Source: Psychrosphaera sp. B3R10
Lineage (GTDB): Bacteria; Pseudomonadota; Gammaproteobacteria; Enterobacterales; Alteromonadaceae
DNA length: 64,000 bases
Direction of reading: 5' to 3'
NCBI RefSeq assembly: GCF_018861025.1
Contig: NZ_JAHKQH010000040.1
Coordinates: forward strand, 124,001-188,000
Part shown: positions 55,089-64,000 of the stretch, one piece after another
How the letters are laid out: each line of letters starts with the position of its first letter
Position numbering within the stretch: the first letter of the stretch is position 1
Position numbers and translations under genes: made by a program
The notes under the pieces: generated by a model
Seen by the model: the letters and a program-made list of their open reading frames with translations, nothing else
Database searches by the model: none
Told to the model about the DNA's origin: nothing

Positions 55089-55796
55089 ATGAAAACAATT
55101 GGTATTTTAGGTGGCATGAGTTGGGAATCGACCGTTGGTTACTATCAACGTATTAACCGAGGCATTCAGGCGAAGTTAGGCGGTTTACATTCGGCCAAGG
55201 TACTAATTAATAGTGTCGATTTTGCGGAATATGAAACGTTACAACATCATGGTGATTGGGCTGAAATCGCCCGGTTATTAACAACCGCTGCGCAACAGTT
55301 GGAGCGAGCGGGTGCGGATATGATCCTAATCGCGACCAATACAATGCATTTAGTTGCTGAGCAAATACAAAGTCAGCTTCAAATCCCTCTGCTTCACATA
55401 GCCGATGCAACGGGTGATGCCATTGTAGCCAAAAAACTAGACAGAGTTGCTTTATTAGGCACCGCGTTCACAATGGAAAAGCCATTTTATAAGGCCAAAC
55501 TTACCGATCAGTTTGGGTTGCAGGTTGATATTCCACCGTCGGACCAACGTAAAAAAATTCATGACATTATATACAAGGAGTTATGTCGTGGTGAAATTAA
55601 TGAAACGTCACGTTTGTATTATCTTGATGTAATAGCAGACTTAGAACAACAAGGTGCTCAGGGGGTGATACTTGGCTGTACAGAAATTGGTTTGTTGGTT
55701 TCACAGCAGGATTGCAATATTGAAGTGTTTGATACGACACAAATTCATGCAGAAGCTGCAGTTAATTGGGCGTTAGCAAACGAGTTGTTGCCATAA
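55089..55796 (+). CDS. aspartate/glutamate racemase family protein (RacX/YgeA-like)
   Basis: A 235-residue protein similar to broad-range amino-acid racemases such as YgeA. It starts MKTIGILGGMSWESTVGYYQ and has GGLHSAKVLINSVDF, LHIADATGDAI and GAQGVILGCTEIGLLV. The second catalytic cysteine (GCTE) is present, but the first position reads IATNTMH (Ala82), where YgeA has Cys. Two-base racemisation may therefore be lost or altered. The ATG at 55089 (AGGTAG upstream) is chosen; an in-frame ATG at 55062 overlaps the previous stop. Confidence 0.88.
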   Translation: MKTIGILGGMSWESTVGYYQRINRGIQAKLGGLHSAKVLINSVDFAEYETLQHHGDWAEIARLLTTAAQQLERAGADMILIATNTMHLVAEQIQSQLQIPLLHIADATGDAIVAKKLDRVALLGTAFTMEKPFYKAKLTDQFGLQVDIPPSDQRKKIHDIIYKELCRGEINETSRLYYLDVIADLEQQGAQGVILGCTEIGLLVSQQDCNIEVFDTTQIHAEAAVNWALANELLP

Positions 55797-55886
55797 ATGT
55801 ACTGACTGCGCAGAGCCTTTCATCGATTTATGGTTAAAGATAATAATCGATAAATGTTTAACCATGGCAAATAAGTGTATAAATCT

Positions 55887-56435
55887 CTAACAAACAAAGT
55901 CTGCAAGTTGTTCTAAATTAGAAAAAACTTTGTCTGCTAAAGCGCGATCGCTTTCTGCTAAATCTTGTCCCGACGTTACGAGGAATTTCCTTCCAACACC
56001 AGCGTTAACCGCAGCTTTCATGTCGGAGCCTTTATCTCCCACCATTATACTTTTGGCCATATTTACTTGATGTTGTTGCTGTGCGTTCAGCAACATGCCC
56101 GGGGCGGGCTTACGACAGTCACAATGCTGTAAATAGGGCGGGTTCGCTTTTTCAGGGTGGTGAGGGCAATAAAATACATCTAAGATTTTGATGCCATTTT
56201 TTGCAAATTGCTCAATCATCCAGGAGCTTAAATTAGCAAAATCCTGTTCGGTGTAATAACCCCGACCAATCCCTGATTGATTGGTGACGACTATGATTTG
56301 AAAACCAGCCTGTTGAAACTTTTTACATCCCGCAAAAACGCCGTCAATAAATTCAAACTTTTCAGGCTCATACAAATAGCCATGATCGACATTTACCACA
56401 CCATCTCGGTCTAAAAAGAGTATTTTATTGGTCAT
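55887..56435 (-). CDS. gmhB: D-glycero-beta-D-manno-heptose 1,7-bisphosphate 7-phosphatase
   Basis: A 182-residue HAD phosphatase of ADP-heptose synthesis. The nucleophile motif is FLDRDGVVNVDHGYL; VVTNQSGIGRGYY is motif II. A zinc-binding loop CPHHPEKANPPYLQHCDC has the expected Cys/His ligands, and MVGDKGSDMKAA carries the last acidic residues. Its start overlaps the stop of the GT9 gene by four bases (ATGA). Confidence 0.96.
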   Translation of the reverse strand: MTNKILFLDRDGVVNVDHGYLYEPEKFEFIDGVFAGCKKFQQAGFQIIVVTNQSGIGRGYYTEQDFANLSSWMIEQFAKNGIKILDVFYCPHHPEKANPPYLQHCDCRKPAPGMLLNAQQQHQVNMAKSIMVGDKGSDMKAAVNAGVGRKFLVTSGQDLAESDRALADKVFSNLEQLADFVC

Positions 56436-57493
56436 ATTTTTTTGACTTCAATTTTAAAGTCTTGAACGATACGGTCGAACTGCGTTTTCACCATCTCAAT
56501 ACTAATTTCGCTCATGATGTTGTCACCTTTTACTCGCGTGCCCCATTTTACATGTCTTGGGGTTTTGCCATGTTTGTTTAGCAACGTTTGTTGATAAACT
56601 TCAGCGACGTACCCTTGATATAAATAAGGGCCCGTTCGTTTAGGGTTTGAATGGCCATAAAGCCCAATCACGGGCGTATGTTGTGTTACTGCCATGTGAG
56701 CAGGCCCAGTGTCAGGGGCAAGCACAAGCTTGGCATTTTTTAACAGCATTAACATTTGCTTTAACGTCGTTTTCCCAACTAGGTCGACAACGTCTGTTTT
56801 GATATGCTGCTTAATCTGGTCGGTCAATTCTCTATCAACGTTACCTGGACCGCCGCAAATGGCGACTTTGAAGCCTTTACTAGCCGCATAATTGGCAAGT
56901 GCTGCATATCGATCTGGTAACCAGTTTCGCTCTTTTTTACTGGCCGCAGGCGCTATAACAAAGGTGTTTGAATCTTTTGGAATATGTTGTTCGGCAAACG
57001 CTTTGTCGTCGTCGCTGGTGGGAATATTCCAAGTCAAATTTTCAAGTTCTGACGCTGGCACATCGACTTTTTCTGCAAAAGCAAAAAAACCTTCCAGTAC
57101 ATGGGGTTCAGTTTGTGGCTTGATTCGTTCGCGGGTGAATAAGGCGTGTAATTCTTTTGCTCGTTGCCAATCAAACCCAATTTTTCGTTTGGCCTTAATA
57201 AATCTTGCTGCCCAATTTGCTCTTAGTGCCACTTGCATATGCAGTAAAACATCAAAGTGGTAGGGTTTAAGATCGTGTTTCAACTTGGTAAATGCTTGTT
57301 TTCCCGTTGATTTATCAAATACGACAAACTCGACCCCAGGTAACCCGTCTAATAACATGAGTTCTATTTTACCTATTACCCAGACAATTTTTGCTTTTGG
57401 ATGTTGTCGTTGTATGGCTTGCACAGCGGCTACCGCATGGCAAACGTCACCGATGGCGGAAAGGCGTAATATGCAAATAGACTTCAAAGACAT
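56432..57493 (-). CDS. glycosyltransferase family 9 (LPS heptosyltransferase)
   Basis: A 353-residue GT-B enzyme that moves heptose from ADP-heptose to the lipopolysaccharide inner core. ILRLSAIGDVCHAVAAVQAI is the N-terminal signature; the donor side has IAPAASKKERNWLPDRYAAL, GGPGNVDRELTDQI and LAPDTGPAHMAVTQHTPVIG. Whether it is the first (WaaC) or second (WaaF) transferase cannot be settled from reading, so no symbol is given. It is coupled to gmhB and diverges from kdkA. Confidence 0.93.
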   Translation of the reverse strand: MSLKSICILRLSAIGDVCHAVAAVQAIQRQHPKAKIVWVIGKIELMLLDGLPGVEFVVFDKSTGKQAFTKLKHDLKPYHFDVLLHMQVALRANWAARFIKAKRKIGFDWQRAKELHALFTRERIKPQTEPHVLEGFFAFAEKVDVPASELENLTWNIPTSDDDKAFAEQHIPKDSNTFVIAPAASKKERNWLPDRYAALANYAASKGFKVAICGGPGNVDRELTDQIKQHIKTDVVDLVGKTTLKQMLMLLKNAKLVLAPDTGPAHMAVTQHTPVIGLYGHSNPKRTGPYLYQGYVAEVYQQTLLNKHGKTPRHVKWGTRVKGDNIMSEISIEMVKTQFDRIVQDFKIEVKKI

Positions 57494-57535
57494 AGTTTCT
57501 CTCGGTTGGTTAAATCAAATTGGCGTCAAACCGCA

Positions 57536-58342
57536 ATGCTAATGTATGATTCTCTCTATTCCAAATTAAATCATGATAAAGATACTTTTTTGACTAAATC
57601 GAGCCTTCCATTGGATTGGATACAATCCAATGACTCAACAAATTACATATACGTGCGAGCTGATCTGAAACAATTGATCTCAGCTGATTGGTTTGAACCG
57701 CATTTTTGGGGTTCCCAGAAAAAAATCACCGGCAGTAGCCAAGGTCGGTTCACCACGTATTTTATCGATTATACCGATGATGCGGGCGTCACTAAAAATA
57801 TGGTGTTACGCCATTATTATCGCGGCGGCATGGTTAGGTATTTGAGTAAAGATAAGTTCATTTATACCGGCATTGAGAAAACTCGCTGTTATCTAGAGTT
57901 AGAAATGTTGGCAAAAATGTCGGCTTTAGGTTTACCCGTGCCTGTACCAGTGGCCGCTCGTGTTCAGCGTCATGGGTTTAGTTTATGTAGCAATGCTATC
58001 TTAATAGAGACCATCGCAGGAACGAAGGACGGCTTTCATCATTTGATTGAAGGGGCTTTGGCGGATAAAACTTGGTTTGCGATGGGGAAAACCATTAAGC
58101 GATTTCATGATGAGAACGTCTTCCATAGTGATTTAAATATTCATAATATTCTGATTGATAACAATCAGAACGTATACCTCATTGATTTCGATAACTGTAA
58201 GTTCCGTGAGAAAGACGACAAATGGCCTACTCAAAATTTGGCGCGCTTGTATCGCTCGTTAATGAAAGAGAAAAGGTTACATGAGTGTTTTCATTTTGAG
58301 CAAAGTGATTGGCAAACTTTGTTGGCAGGTTACAACTCATGA
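57536..58342 (+). CDS. kdkA: 3-deoxy-D-manno-octulosonic acid (Kdo) kinase
   Basis: A 268-residue lipopolysaccharide kinase with a protein-kinase-like fold. The catalytic loop is FHDENVFHSDLNIHNILID and the metal motif is YLIDFDNC; the N-terminal region has RHYYRGGMVRYLSKDKFIYT. KdkA adds phosphate to O-4 of Kdo in organisms whose core has a single Kdo. Starts at 57536 or 57542 are both possible, with no strong ribosome site. The stop overlaps the waaA start (ATGA). Confidence 0.92.
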   Translation: MLMYDSLYSKLNHDKDTFLTKSSLPLDWIQSNDSTNYIYVRADLKQLISADWFEPHFWGSQKKITGSSQGRFTTYFIDYTDDAGVTKNMVLRHYYRGGMVRYLSKDKFIYTGIEKTRCYLELEMLAKMSALGLPVPVPVAARVQRHGFSLCSNAILIETIAGTKDGFHHLIEGALADKTWFAMGKTIKRFHDENVFHSDLNIHNILIDNNQNVYLIDFDNCKFREKDDKWPTQNLARLYRSLMKEKRLHECFHFEQSDWQTLLAGYNS

Positions 58343-59745
58343 AAACCATGTTAGCGAGGTGGTTGTATGCTCTCGTACTCATGTTGTTTTACGTAATCGA
58401 ATTGTTTATTTGGTTAAAAGAAACCTTTCTAATCAAGTGTTACTTTGTTCCCTTTAAAAAGTCGCATCACTTAAAACGAGATTGGCAATGGGGCAGTAAA
58501 CTTGGTTTATTACCCTTTGGGCTAAAACTTAATAGTGGTGAACAGGCGATCATCCACTGTGCATCAATGGGAGAGGTAGTCGCTGCGACCCCGCTTATCA
58601 AACAACTTCTCATCGATAAGCCAGAGTTGCATCTCGTTATTACCTCCAATACTCAAACCGGCAAACAACAAGTTCAACGTTTAAAGCGGTCGTGGCATGA
58701 CTCGCCTTTGGCAGAACGCATTCAACATTGTTATTTACCTCTTGATTTAATGTCGTTGATGGCGGGTTTTTTAAATAAAATAAACCCTCAGTTTGTGATC
58801 ATTATGGAAGTGGAATTGTGGCCAAATTTAATCAGATTGTGTCATCACCGAACTATCCCAACCATTGTTGTAAATGGTCGCATGACGGACAAAACAAGGC
58901 GCGGTTATCTAAAATTAAAATGGCTAGGGTTACCCATGATACGCCAGTTGAGTTTGGTTTTTGTTCGAAACAAACTCGACCAAGCCAATTATCTTTTATT
59001 GGGCATTAAGCCCGAAAACTTATTTCTAATTGGCAACATAAAGTTGGATGTCACTTTACCCGTACTCGATATAGAAAACGATCCTGAAAATAATATCGAT
59101 GAGAAGAGCAACCAACAATACGCTACTCTACGTACGACCATGGGATTGTCCAAGCGCCTCGTCTTGTTGGGGGGGAGTACCCATTTAGGAGAAGAGTCGT
59201 TATTAGTTGAGGCTTACAAAAAGCTTAAAAAATCGTATCCAACTTTGGCCTTAGTTATTGCCCCACGCCACCCTCAGCGTTTCGAAGACGTTTTTGAGTC
59301 TATTAAAAATGACGGCCTAAATGTTATTAAATATAGCCAACATAGTTGGATGAACGATGATAATGATGTTTTAGTTGTCGATAAAATGGGGATGTTGAGT
59401 CAATTGTACGCGGTCTGTGATGTGGCATTTGTCGGCGGCTCATTTGCTAATCGAGGGGGGCATAACCCTATCGAGCCAGCGGCATTTGCTAAACCAGTTT
59501 TGATGGGGCCACATATTCATAACAACCCCGAAATTTGTGAGGTGCTTTCAAAAGCCGGTGGTTTGCTAGTGTGTCAAAAAGAACAAGATTTTTATCATCA
59601 GTTGTCATATTGGTTGAACGAGACATCAGTAAGAATAAGCGATGGTTTACTTGGCCGGAAAGCGCTGGAAAGCCACTCTGGGCTAATTAAAACGACTTTG
59701 AATACGCTCTATCAACGTCTTGAAAATTGGGACAACAAAAAGTGA
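58339..59745 (+). CDS. waaA: Kdo transferase WaaA
   Basis: A 468-residue inner-membrane GT30 enzyme that adds Kdo to lipid IVA. An N-terminal membrane anchor (LARWLYALVLMLFYVIELFI) is followed by IIHCASMGEVVAATPLI with the catalytic Glu. A second lobe carries GGSTHLGEE and VGGSFANRGGHNPIEPAAF. The ATG at 58339 is coupled to kdkA. The company of kdkA suggests a single-Kdo enzyme as in Haemophilus and Vibrio, but this is inferred. It overlaps alkC by four bases. Confidence 0.95.
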   Translation: MKTMLARWLYALVLMLFYVIELFIWLKETFLIKCYFVPFKKSHHLKRDWQWGSKLGLLPFGLKLNSGEQAIIHCASMGEVVAATPLIKQLLIDKPELHLVITSNTQTGKQQVQRLKRSWHDSPLAERIQHCYLPLDLMSLMAGFLNKINPQFVIIMEVELWPNLIRLCHHRTIPTIVVNGRMTDKTRRGYLKLKWLGLPMIRQLSLVFVRNKLDQANYLLLGIKPENLFLIGNIKLDVTLPVLDIENDPENNIDEKSNQQYATLRTTMGLSKRLVLLGGSTHLGEESLLVEAYKKLKKSYPTLALVIAPRHPQRFEDVFESIKNDGLNVIKYSQHSWMNDDNDVLVVDKMGMLSQLYAVCDVAFVGGSFANRGGHNPIEPAAFAKPVLMGPHIHNNPEICEVLSKAGGLLVCQKEQDFYHQLSYWLNETSVRISDGLLGRKALESHSGLIKTTLNTLYQRLENWDNKK

Positions 59746-60860
59746 AGAACGTATTTTGCCGAGATAAAATCCGCCACTGTGCAAATTTGTTGGCACTGCA
59801 AATCGAAGGTTTTGATACTGACGGTTTTTATCAACTTGCCAGCCATAATATTGATCAGCATGAGTTAAAAGAGCGTGGTCATCAGGTTTTTATCGCACTG
59901 CAGCAGTATCTACCCGAAAATTTTGAACAGGCGATTGCGGTTCTATTGGCGACACTGCAACCGGTTTCTGACAACCAAGACCTAACCGACTTAACAACCG
60001 ACGAACACGGCGTCGCAGGTTGGATGATACTGCCTTACAGCGAATATGCGGGTGAGTTAGGGCAGGCGAATTTACCAATGGCGTTAGATGCGCTTAAACA
60101 AATGACAAAGCGATTCACCAGTGAGTTTGGTATTCGTGCTCTATTTATTGCTCAGCCAGAAAAAACGCTCGATGTTGTTCGCTCTTGGCTTGTTGATCCT
60201 TGCCACCATGTGCGTCGATTAGCGACAGAAGGGTGTCGGCCTTTGTTACCTTGGGCACAACAAATTCCTCAATTTAAAGCTAATCCAACGTTAATCATGT
60301 TTGTACTTGAAGAATTAAAAGATGATGAGTCGGAATATGTCCGTCGAAGTGTCGCTAATAATCTAAACGATATCGCTAAACATCATCCAGATTTAGTTGC
60401 AGATGTAGTGCGTCAATGGTCCCAAAAGGCCTCTAAAAATCGTCAACGGTTAATTAAACATGCAAGTCGCACCTTGATTAAGCAAGGTCACATAAAAACG
60501 CTAGAGACATTTGGTTACCGTGTTCCAGATGATTTGGTCGTTGAGCTTTCGATTGCCAACAATGTCGTTCAGTTAAACGAGAGGCTTGAAATGCACCTGC
60601 AATTAACGAATAAAAGTGACAAGGCATTGAGCGTATTATTAGATTTTATTATCGATCATCAAAAAGCCAACGGTAAACTCACCCCTAAAGTATTTAAATG
60701 GAGAGCGTTGGAATTGCGTGCAGGGGAATCCGTTAAATTAAATAAGGCGCATCACATCAAACCCATTAATACCCGAAAATATTATAAGGGCGAGCATCAG
60801 GTCGCGGTGCAAATTAATGGCCAAATATTCGCAAAAACACGTTTTGATTTGACCATTTAA
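59742..60860 (+). CDS. alkC: DNA alkylation repair glycosylase AlkC-like
   Basis: A 372-residue HEAT-repeat protein. Residues about 20-270 are alpha-helical repeats, including TKRFTSEFGIRALFIAQPEK, DPCHHVRRLATEGCRPLLPW and DDESEYVRRSVANNLNDIAK, as in the AlkC/AlkD glycosylases. The last 95 residues are beta-rich (VVQLNERLEMHLQLTNKSDK onward) and fit the Ig-like domain known at the end of AlkC. It should remove N3-alkyl bases without flipping them out. The GTG start overlaps the waaA stop as GTGA; a TTG five codons earlier is less likely. It is odd to find it in an LPS operon. Confidence 0.88.
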   Translation: MKNVFCRDKIRHCANLLALQIEGFDTDGFYQLASHNIDQHELKERGHQVFIALQQYLPENFEQAIAVLLATLQPVSDNQDLTDLTTDEHGVAGWMILPYSEYAGELGQANLPMALDALKQMTKRFTSEFGIRALFIAQPEKTLDVVRSWLVDPCHHVRRLATEGCRPLLPWAQQIPQFKANPTLIMFVLEELKDDESEYVRRSVANNLNDIAKHHPDLVADVVRQWSQKASKNRQRLIKHASRTLIKQGHIKTLETFGYRVPDDLVVELSIANNVVQLNERLEMHLQLTNKSDKALSVLLDFIIDHQKANGKLTPKVFKWRALELRAGESVKLNKAHHIKPINTRKYYKGEHQVAVQINGQIFAKTRFDLTI

Positions 60861-60874
60861 GTCCCGCAATCTGA

Positions 60875-62329
60875 CTAAGCTTTAATTTTTTCGATAACTT
60901 TAGTCGTTGAACAACCATCAACAAAATCAATAGTTGCCACTAAACCACCATTTTTTTGAACAATATCTGCTCCGACAATATTGTCTATTGTATAGTCGCC
61001 ACCTTTTACTAAAACATCAGGTTTTATTGAATCAATTAGATGAAAAGGCGTATCGTCAAATCCATCGCCTAACTGTTCGCCAAATGGGATAACCCAGTCA
61101 ACACTAGCAAGACCTGAGACAACAGTAGCACGTTCATTTAATGGATTTATTGGACGATTTTCACCTTTGAGACGGCGAATTGAGTCGTCATTATTTAAAC
61201 CGACCACTAGGCGATCACCGAGGGCTTTTGCCTGTTCTAAATAGTGGACATGTCCCGCATGTAGAATGTCGAAACAGCCATTAGTGAATACAATTTTTTC
61301 ACCACTTTGGCGAGCAAACTGAATATGCTGGAGCACTTCTTCAAACGGTGTTTGGTAATGTGCTTGTTTTGACGCAAACATATTTTTGTTTACGGCTTGG
61401 TATAATTCTTCAGGTGAAACCGTTGCTGCACCGAGTTTAGACACAACAATACCAGCAGCTAAATTAGCCACTTTTGCAGCATCTGCTAACGGTAAACCGG
61501 CAGCCATCATCATGGCGAGCGTTGCTATAACGGTATCGCCTGCGCCGGTTACGTCAGAAACTTCTAATACCTGCGCTGGCATATCGACTTTTTCAGTTAC
61601 CGATATAGCGGACATACCTTGTTCGCTGCGCGTAAGTAATATAGATTCGATATTGTGCGTCGCAATAACGTCCTGTGCCGATTGCCAAATTTCTTGTTCG
61701 TTGGCAACTTTACCGCCAGCGGCGACAAATTCGGTTTTATTGGGGGTAATTACGTTTGCACCTGAGTAATCACTTAAGTCTTTTGATTTTGGATCAACAA
61801 AGACCATTTTCCCAGACGTTCGCGCTTTTTCAATCATGGATTTAATATTTGCTAACGTGCCTTTGTTGTAGTCTGAGAACACAATAAAATCGAAGTCGGG
61901 CAATACGGTTTCAAAGGCAACTTCCAGTGCGTCAGCATGAGCTTGATCAAATGCTTCTTCAAAATCCAGTCTTACGACTTGTTGCTGACGGCTGATAACC
62001 CGCAATTTGGTAATTGTTGGTTGGGTCGTTTGCGTAACCAATGCAGACTTGATTTGTTCACCAGCTAACAGTGACTCTAATCGCTCACCGTTTTCATCGT
62101 CACCGATAATGCCAAGTAAAGTCACTTGCCCGTCAAGGTGGCCAATATTGCGGGCGACGTTGGCTGCTCCGCCAACTTTGTCGTCTAGATTGTCAATTTT
62201 GACAACTGGAACAGGGGCCTCAGGAGAAATTCGTGACGAGTCGCCGGTCCAATATCGGTCGAGCATAACGTCGCCAACCACTAAGATTTTTACATGAGAT
62301 AAGGTTTTAAATACGGATAAGTCGAACAT
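60875..62329 (-). CDS. hldE: bifunctional heptose 7-phosphate kinase / heptose 1-phosphate adenylyltransferase
   Basis: A 484-residue enzyme for two steps of ADP-heptose synthesis. The N-terminal ribokinase-type domain has [32 protein letters not shown] and [15 protein letters not shown]. The C-terminal nucleotidyltransferase has [20 protein letters not shown] and [18 protein letters not shown]. The ATG at 62329 gives the normal N-terminus. It converges on alkC with only 14 bases between the stops. Confidence 0.97.
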   Translation of the reverse strand: MFDLSVFKTLSHVKILVVGDVMLDRYWTGDSSRISPEAPVPVVKIDNLDDKVGGAANVARNIGHLDGQVTLLGIIGDDENGERLESLLAGEQIKSALVTQTTQPTITKLRVISRQQQVVRLDFEEAFDQAHADALEVAFETVLPDFDFIVFSDYNKGTLANIKSMIEKARTSGKMVFVDPKSKDLSDYSGANVITPNKTEFVAAGGKVANEQEIWQSAQDVIATHNIESILLTRSEQGMSAISVTEKVDMPAQVLEVSDVTGAGDTVIATLAMMMAAGLPLADAAKVANLAAGIVVSKLGAATVSPEELYQAVNKNMFASKQAHYQTPFEEVLQHIQFARQSGEKIVFTNGCFDILHAGHVHYLEQAKALGDRLVVGLNNDDSIRRLKGENRPINPLNERATVVSGLASVDWVIPFGEQLGDGFDDTPFHLIDSIKPDVLVKGGDYTIDNIVGADIVQKNGGLVATIDFVDGCSTTKVIEKIKA

Positions 62330-62496
62330 AATAGCTGCGGTTTGGCTGTAAAAGTGTGGATAGCATAACGTAAAACCGTCTGATATCAATGGGGGAGAGC
62401 CGGATTTGGTAAAAGATTAGTTGAATGTGTACTGCAGCTTGTTGGCATTAATTCGCAATTGAATCGTCATGCCAACCAGCGATTTGATTCGTAATG

Positions 62497-63078
62497 TTAG
62501 TCGTCTTGGGTGACTAATTCGTCAATGACTTCGCACAACCAGTGACCAATGAACATATGTGCTTCTTGAATGCGCGCGGTTATGTCGTTTTTAATAATGA
62601 TAGGTAAGTTAGCGATGTCTTTAACTTGTCCGCCGTCACGACCAGTAAATGCCACTGTATAGGCACCTATTTCGTTTGCTGCTTCTAAGCCTAAGTTAAT
62701 ATTGGCGCTAGTACCTGATGTGGTTAAACCAATCACGACGTCTTCTGGTTTGATCAACGCTTGAACCTGACGGGCAAACACGGTATCAAATTCATAGTCG
62801 TTTGTATGCGCGGTAAGAATTGATGTATCTGTTGTTAGTGCAATAGAAGCCAAAGCGCGGCGCTCTTTTTTAAAGCGCACAACAAATTCAGCGGCTAAAT
62901 GTTGACTATCCGCAGCACTACCACCGTTGCCAAAAAATACAATTTTTCCACCTTTACCTAGTGCGTCAAAACACTCAATTGCGAGTTGTTCAACTTCAGG
63001 TAAATAAGATTCCATCGTTTGAAAAAGCGATAGGTGTTGTTGTAAGTTGTCTCGGTAACACTGTTTTAAGTCAAACAT
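62497..63078 (-). CDS. gmhA: sedoheptulose 7-phosphate isomerase (SIS domain)
   Basis: A 193-residue SIS-domain protein: FFGNGGSAADSQHLAAEFVV, RALASIALTTDTSILTAHTN, GLTTSGTSANINLGLEAA and ITARIQEAHMFIGHWLCEVI. This matches GmhA, which turns sedoheptulose 7-phosphate into heptose 7-phosphate. The related DiaA, which binds DnaA, is a possible alternative, but the KKERRAL loop and the neighbours hldE and gmhB favour GmhA. It lies 2 bases after the TetR gene. Confidence 0.9.
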   Translation of the reverse strand: MFDLKQCYRDNLQQHLSLFQTMESYLPEVEQLAIECFDALGKGGKIVFFGNGGSAADSQHLAAEFVVRFKKERRALASIALTTDTSILTAHTNDYEFDTVFARQVQALIKPEDVVIGLTTSGTSANINLGLEAANEIGAYTVAFTGRDGGQVKDIANLPIIIKNDITARIQEAHMFIGHWLCEVIDELVTQDD

Positions 63079-63080
63079 AA

Positions 63081-63743
63081 TTATTCTGTCTCGCTGATTT
63101 CACCCGTCGCCAAAGCTTTGTAGCGACCTGTAAGTTCAGCTACGGCCACTTGGTAATCTGGTGTGACATAAGGTTTAAACAACAATAATACTTTAGTTAG
63201 GCCCTGATACAAAATTGGATTGTTAACCTCTGCCGCTTCTTCACTCGTTTTAATGTAACTGATCCAAAACGTAACTTGCTGCTTGATGATATTAGCGAAG
63301 TCATCAATATCGTTATTGTCGATATTTATTAAGCCGGCAACTTGCAAACTCACGATAAGGTGATGAATTTTTTCCATCATTTTATTATGGATTTTCAGGT
63401 ATTGGGTTCTTAATTCTGGATCTCTTGCCATGATGACAGGGAGGTTATCGTACAAAAAATTGAAGTGATAAAGTGCGCTAAATACAGCGTCGAGATAATT
63501 GGTTAATATCTTCATTGCGTCTTGGCTAGGCTTTACCGGCTCAAAAGACGTCTGCATGTGGTCTGCGTATTTAGTGAATATATGTCGGATAATTTCTTCT
63601 TTGTTACGGAAGTGATAGTACAAATTACCAGGACTGATGTTCAGATGTGAAGCTATATGGTTTGTTGTAACGTTGCGTTCACCTTGAGCATTAAATAACT
63701 CAATACTCGCTTCTATAATGCGATCTTTTGTCTTCATATCCAA
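63081..63743 (-). CDS. TetR family transcriptional regulator
   Basis: A 220-residue repressor-type protein. The N-terminal helix-turn-helix is NVTTNHIASHLNISPGNLYY, with HFRNKEEIIRHIF after it. The C-terminal helical ligand domain is not recognisable by eye. It is the first gene of a two-gene unit with gmhA. ATG 63743 and ATG 63737 are both possible starts. Confidence 0.92.
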   Translation of the reverse strand: MDMKTKDRIIEASIELFNAQGERNVTTNHIASHLNISPGNLYYHFRNKEEIIRHIFTKYADHMQTSFEPVKPSQDAMKILTNYLDAVFSALYHFNFLYDNLPVIMARDPELRTQYLKIHNKMMEKIHHLIVSLQVAGLINIDNNDIDDFANIIKQQVTFWISYIKTSEEAAEVNNPILYQGLTKVLLLFKPYVTPDYQVAVAELTGRYKALATGEISETE

Positions 63744-63838
63744 TCTCTGTTATCAGCCAAAAAATTGACCAAATACCACTCCGTATCAATGTTTAATTCC
63801 GATGCTATTTTTAGTCACGCTTAAAAAGCGATTATAAA

Positions 63839-64000
63839 ATGAGCCTAATCGAGCCATTCTCTATCTTACGCAAGTTTAGATCAATAGCTCTATTAACATT
63901 TCTTTATATCATATTTGTAATAGATTTTTCACGCTTACCTGCTTTATTTGTTTGTCATGATGAAAGTTTTCGCGGTGATTTCGAGTATGTTGCGATAATG
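63839..64000 (+). CDS. 5' part of a gene running off the right edge
   Basis: From the ATG at 63839 a frame stays open for 54 codons to the window end. It encodes a short basic N-terminus, a hydrophobic segment (SIALLTFLYIIFVIDF) and then RLPALFVCHDESFRGDFEY. It is divergent from the TetR gene, a plausible position for a regulated membrane or secreted protein. The ribosome site is weak, so it may be chance. Confidence 0.4.
   Translation, partial: MSLIEPFSILRKFRSIALLTFLYIIFVIDFSRLPALFVCHDESFRGDFEYVAIM

Overview
The window is a chromosomal segment of a marine-type gammaproteobacterium. Protein resemblance and gene order point to the Alteromonadales, most like Colwelliaceae (Colwellia/Thalassotalea group). 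That placement comes from reading, not from a search. It contains the replication-origin neighbourhood: the atp operon, parAB, rsmG and mnmG, an oriC-like region between mnmG and mioC, then mnmE-yidC-yidD-rnpA-rpmH and, divergently, dnaA-dnaN-recF-gyrB-glyQS. DNA is AT-rich. I saw no tRNA, rRNA, insertion sequence, prophage or CRISPR array.

Layout. 1-9.5 kb is an accessory stretch of small single genes: membrane proteins, GNAT, ABM monooxygenase-like, SEC-C, two DUF1801 proteins, a short BLUF photoreceptor, an Ada-AlkA fusion coupled to Ogt, a periplasmic binding protein, an alkyltransferase-like protein, and a MaoP-like DUF413 protein. 9.5-16.6 kb is the complete atpIBEFHAGDC operon on the minus strand, with a clear sigma70-type promoter and a terminator. 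17-21.3 kb is parB, parA, rsmG and mnmG. 21.35-21.9 kb is the proposed oriC, with dense GATC, AT-rich 13-mer-like repeats and four DnaA-box-like sites. 21.9-27.6 kb holds mioC preceded by a three-gene signalling set (periplasmic binding protein, hybrid histidine kinase, REC-EAL phosphodiesterase), all reading towards oriC. 27.7-31.6 kb is the tRNA-modification, membrane-insertase, RNase P and L34 block. 32-41.3 kb is dnaA to glyS. recF carries two perfect 16-bp parS sites.

41.4-54.2 kb carries a lipoprotein, a diguanylate cyclase next to a TusA-like protein, fadBA with two candidate fatty-acid operators, slt, pepQ, trkH and the threonine-to-glycine pair kbl-tdh. 54.7-63.7 kb has a DUF3224 protein, a racemase-family protein and an LPS inner-core region: gmhB, a GT9 heptosyltransferase, kdkA, waaA, hldE and gmhA. 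An alkC DNA glycosylase gene is coupled to waaA and a TetR regulator precedes gmhA. A partial gene runs off the right edge.

How it fits together. The core genes form a replication, segregation, energy and ribosome hub. ParB should bind the parS sites in recF, on the far side of oriC from parAB. The ADP-heptose pathway is nearly complete here (gmhA, hldE, gmhB; no hldD) and feeds the GT9 enzyme, while kdkA and waaA make the Kdo part of the inner core. Four alkylation-damage proteins (Ada-AlkA, Ogt, ATL, AlkC) occur in the window. The best candidate for something undescribed is the sensor-kinase-EAL set placed directly upstream of mioC and oriC.
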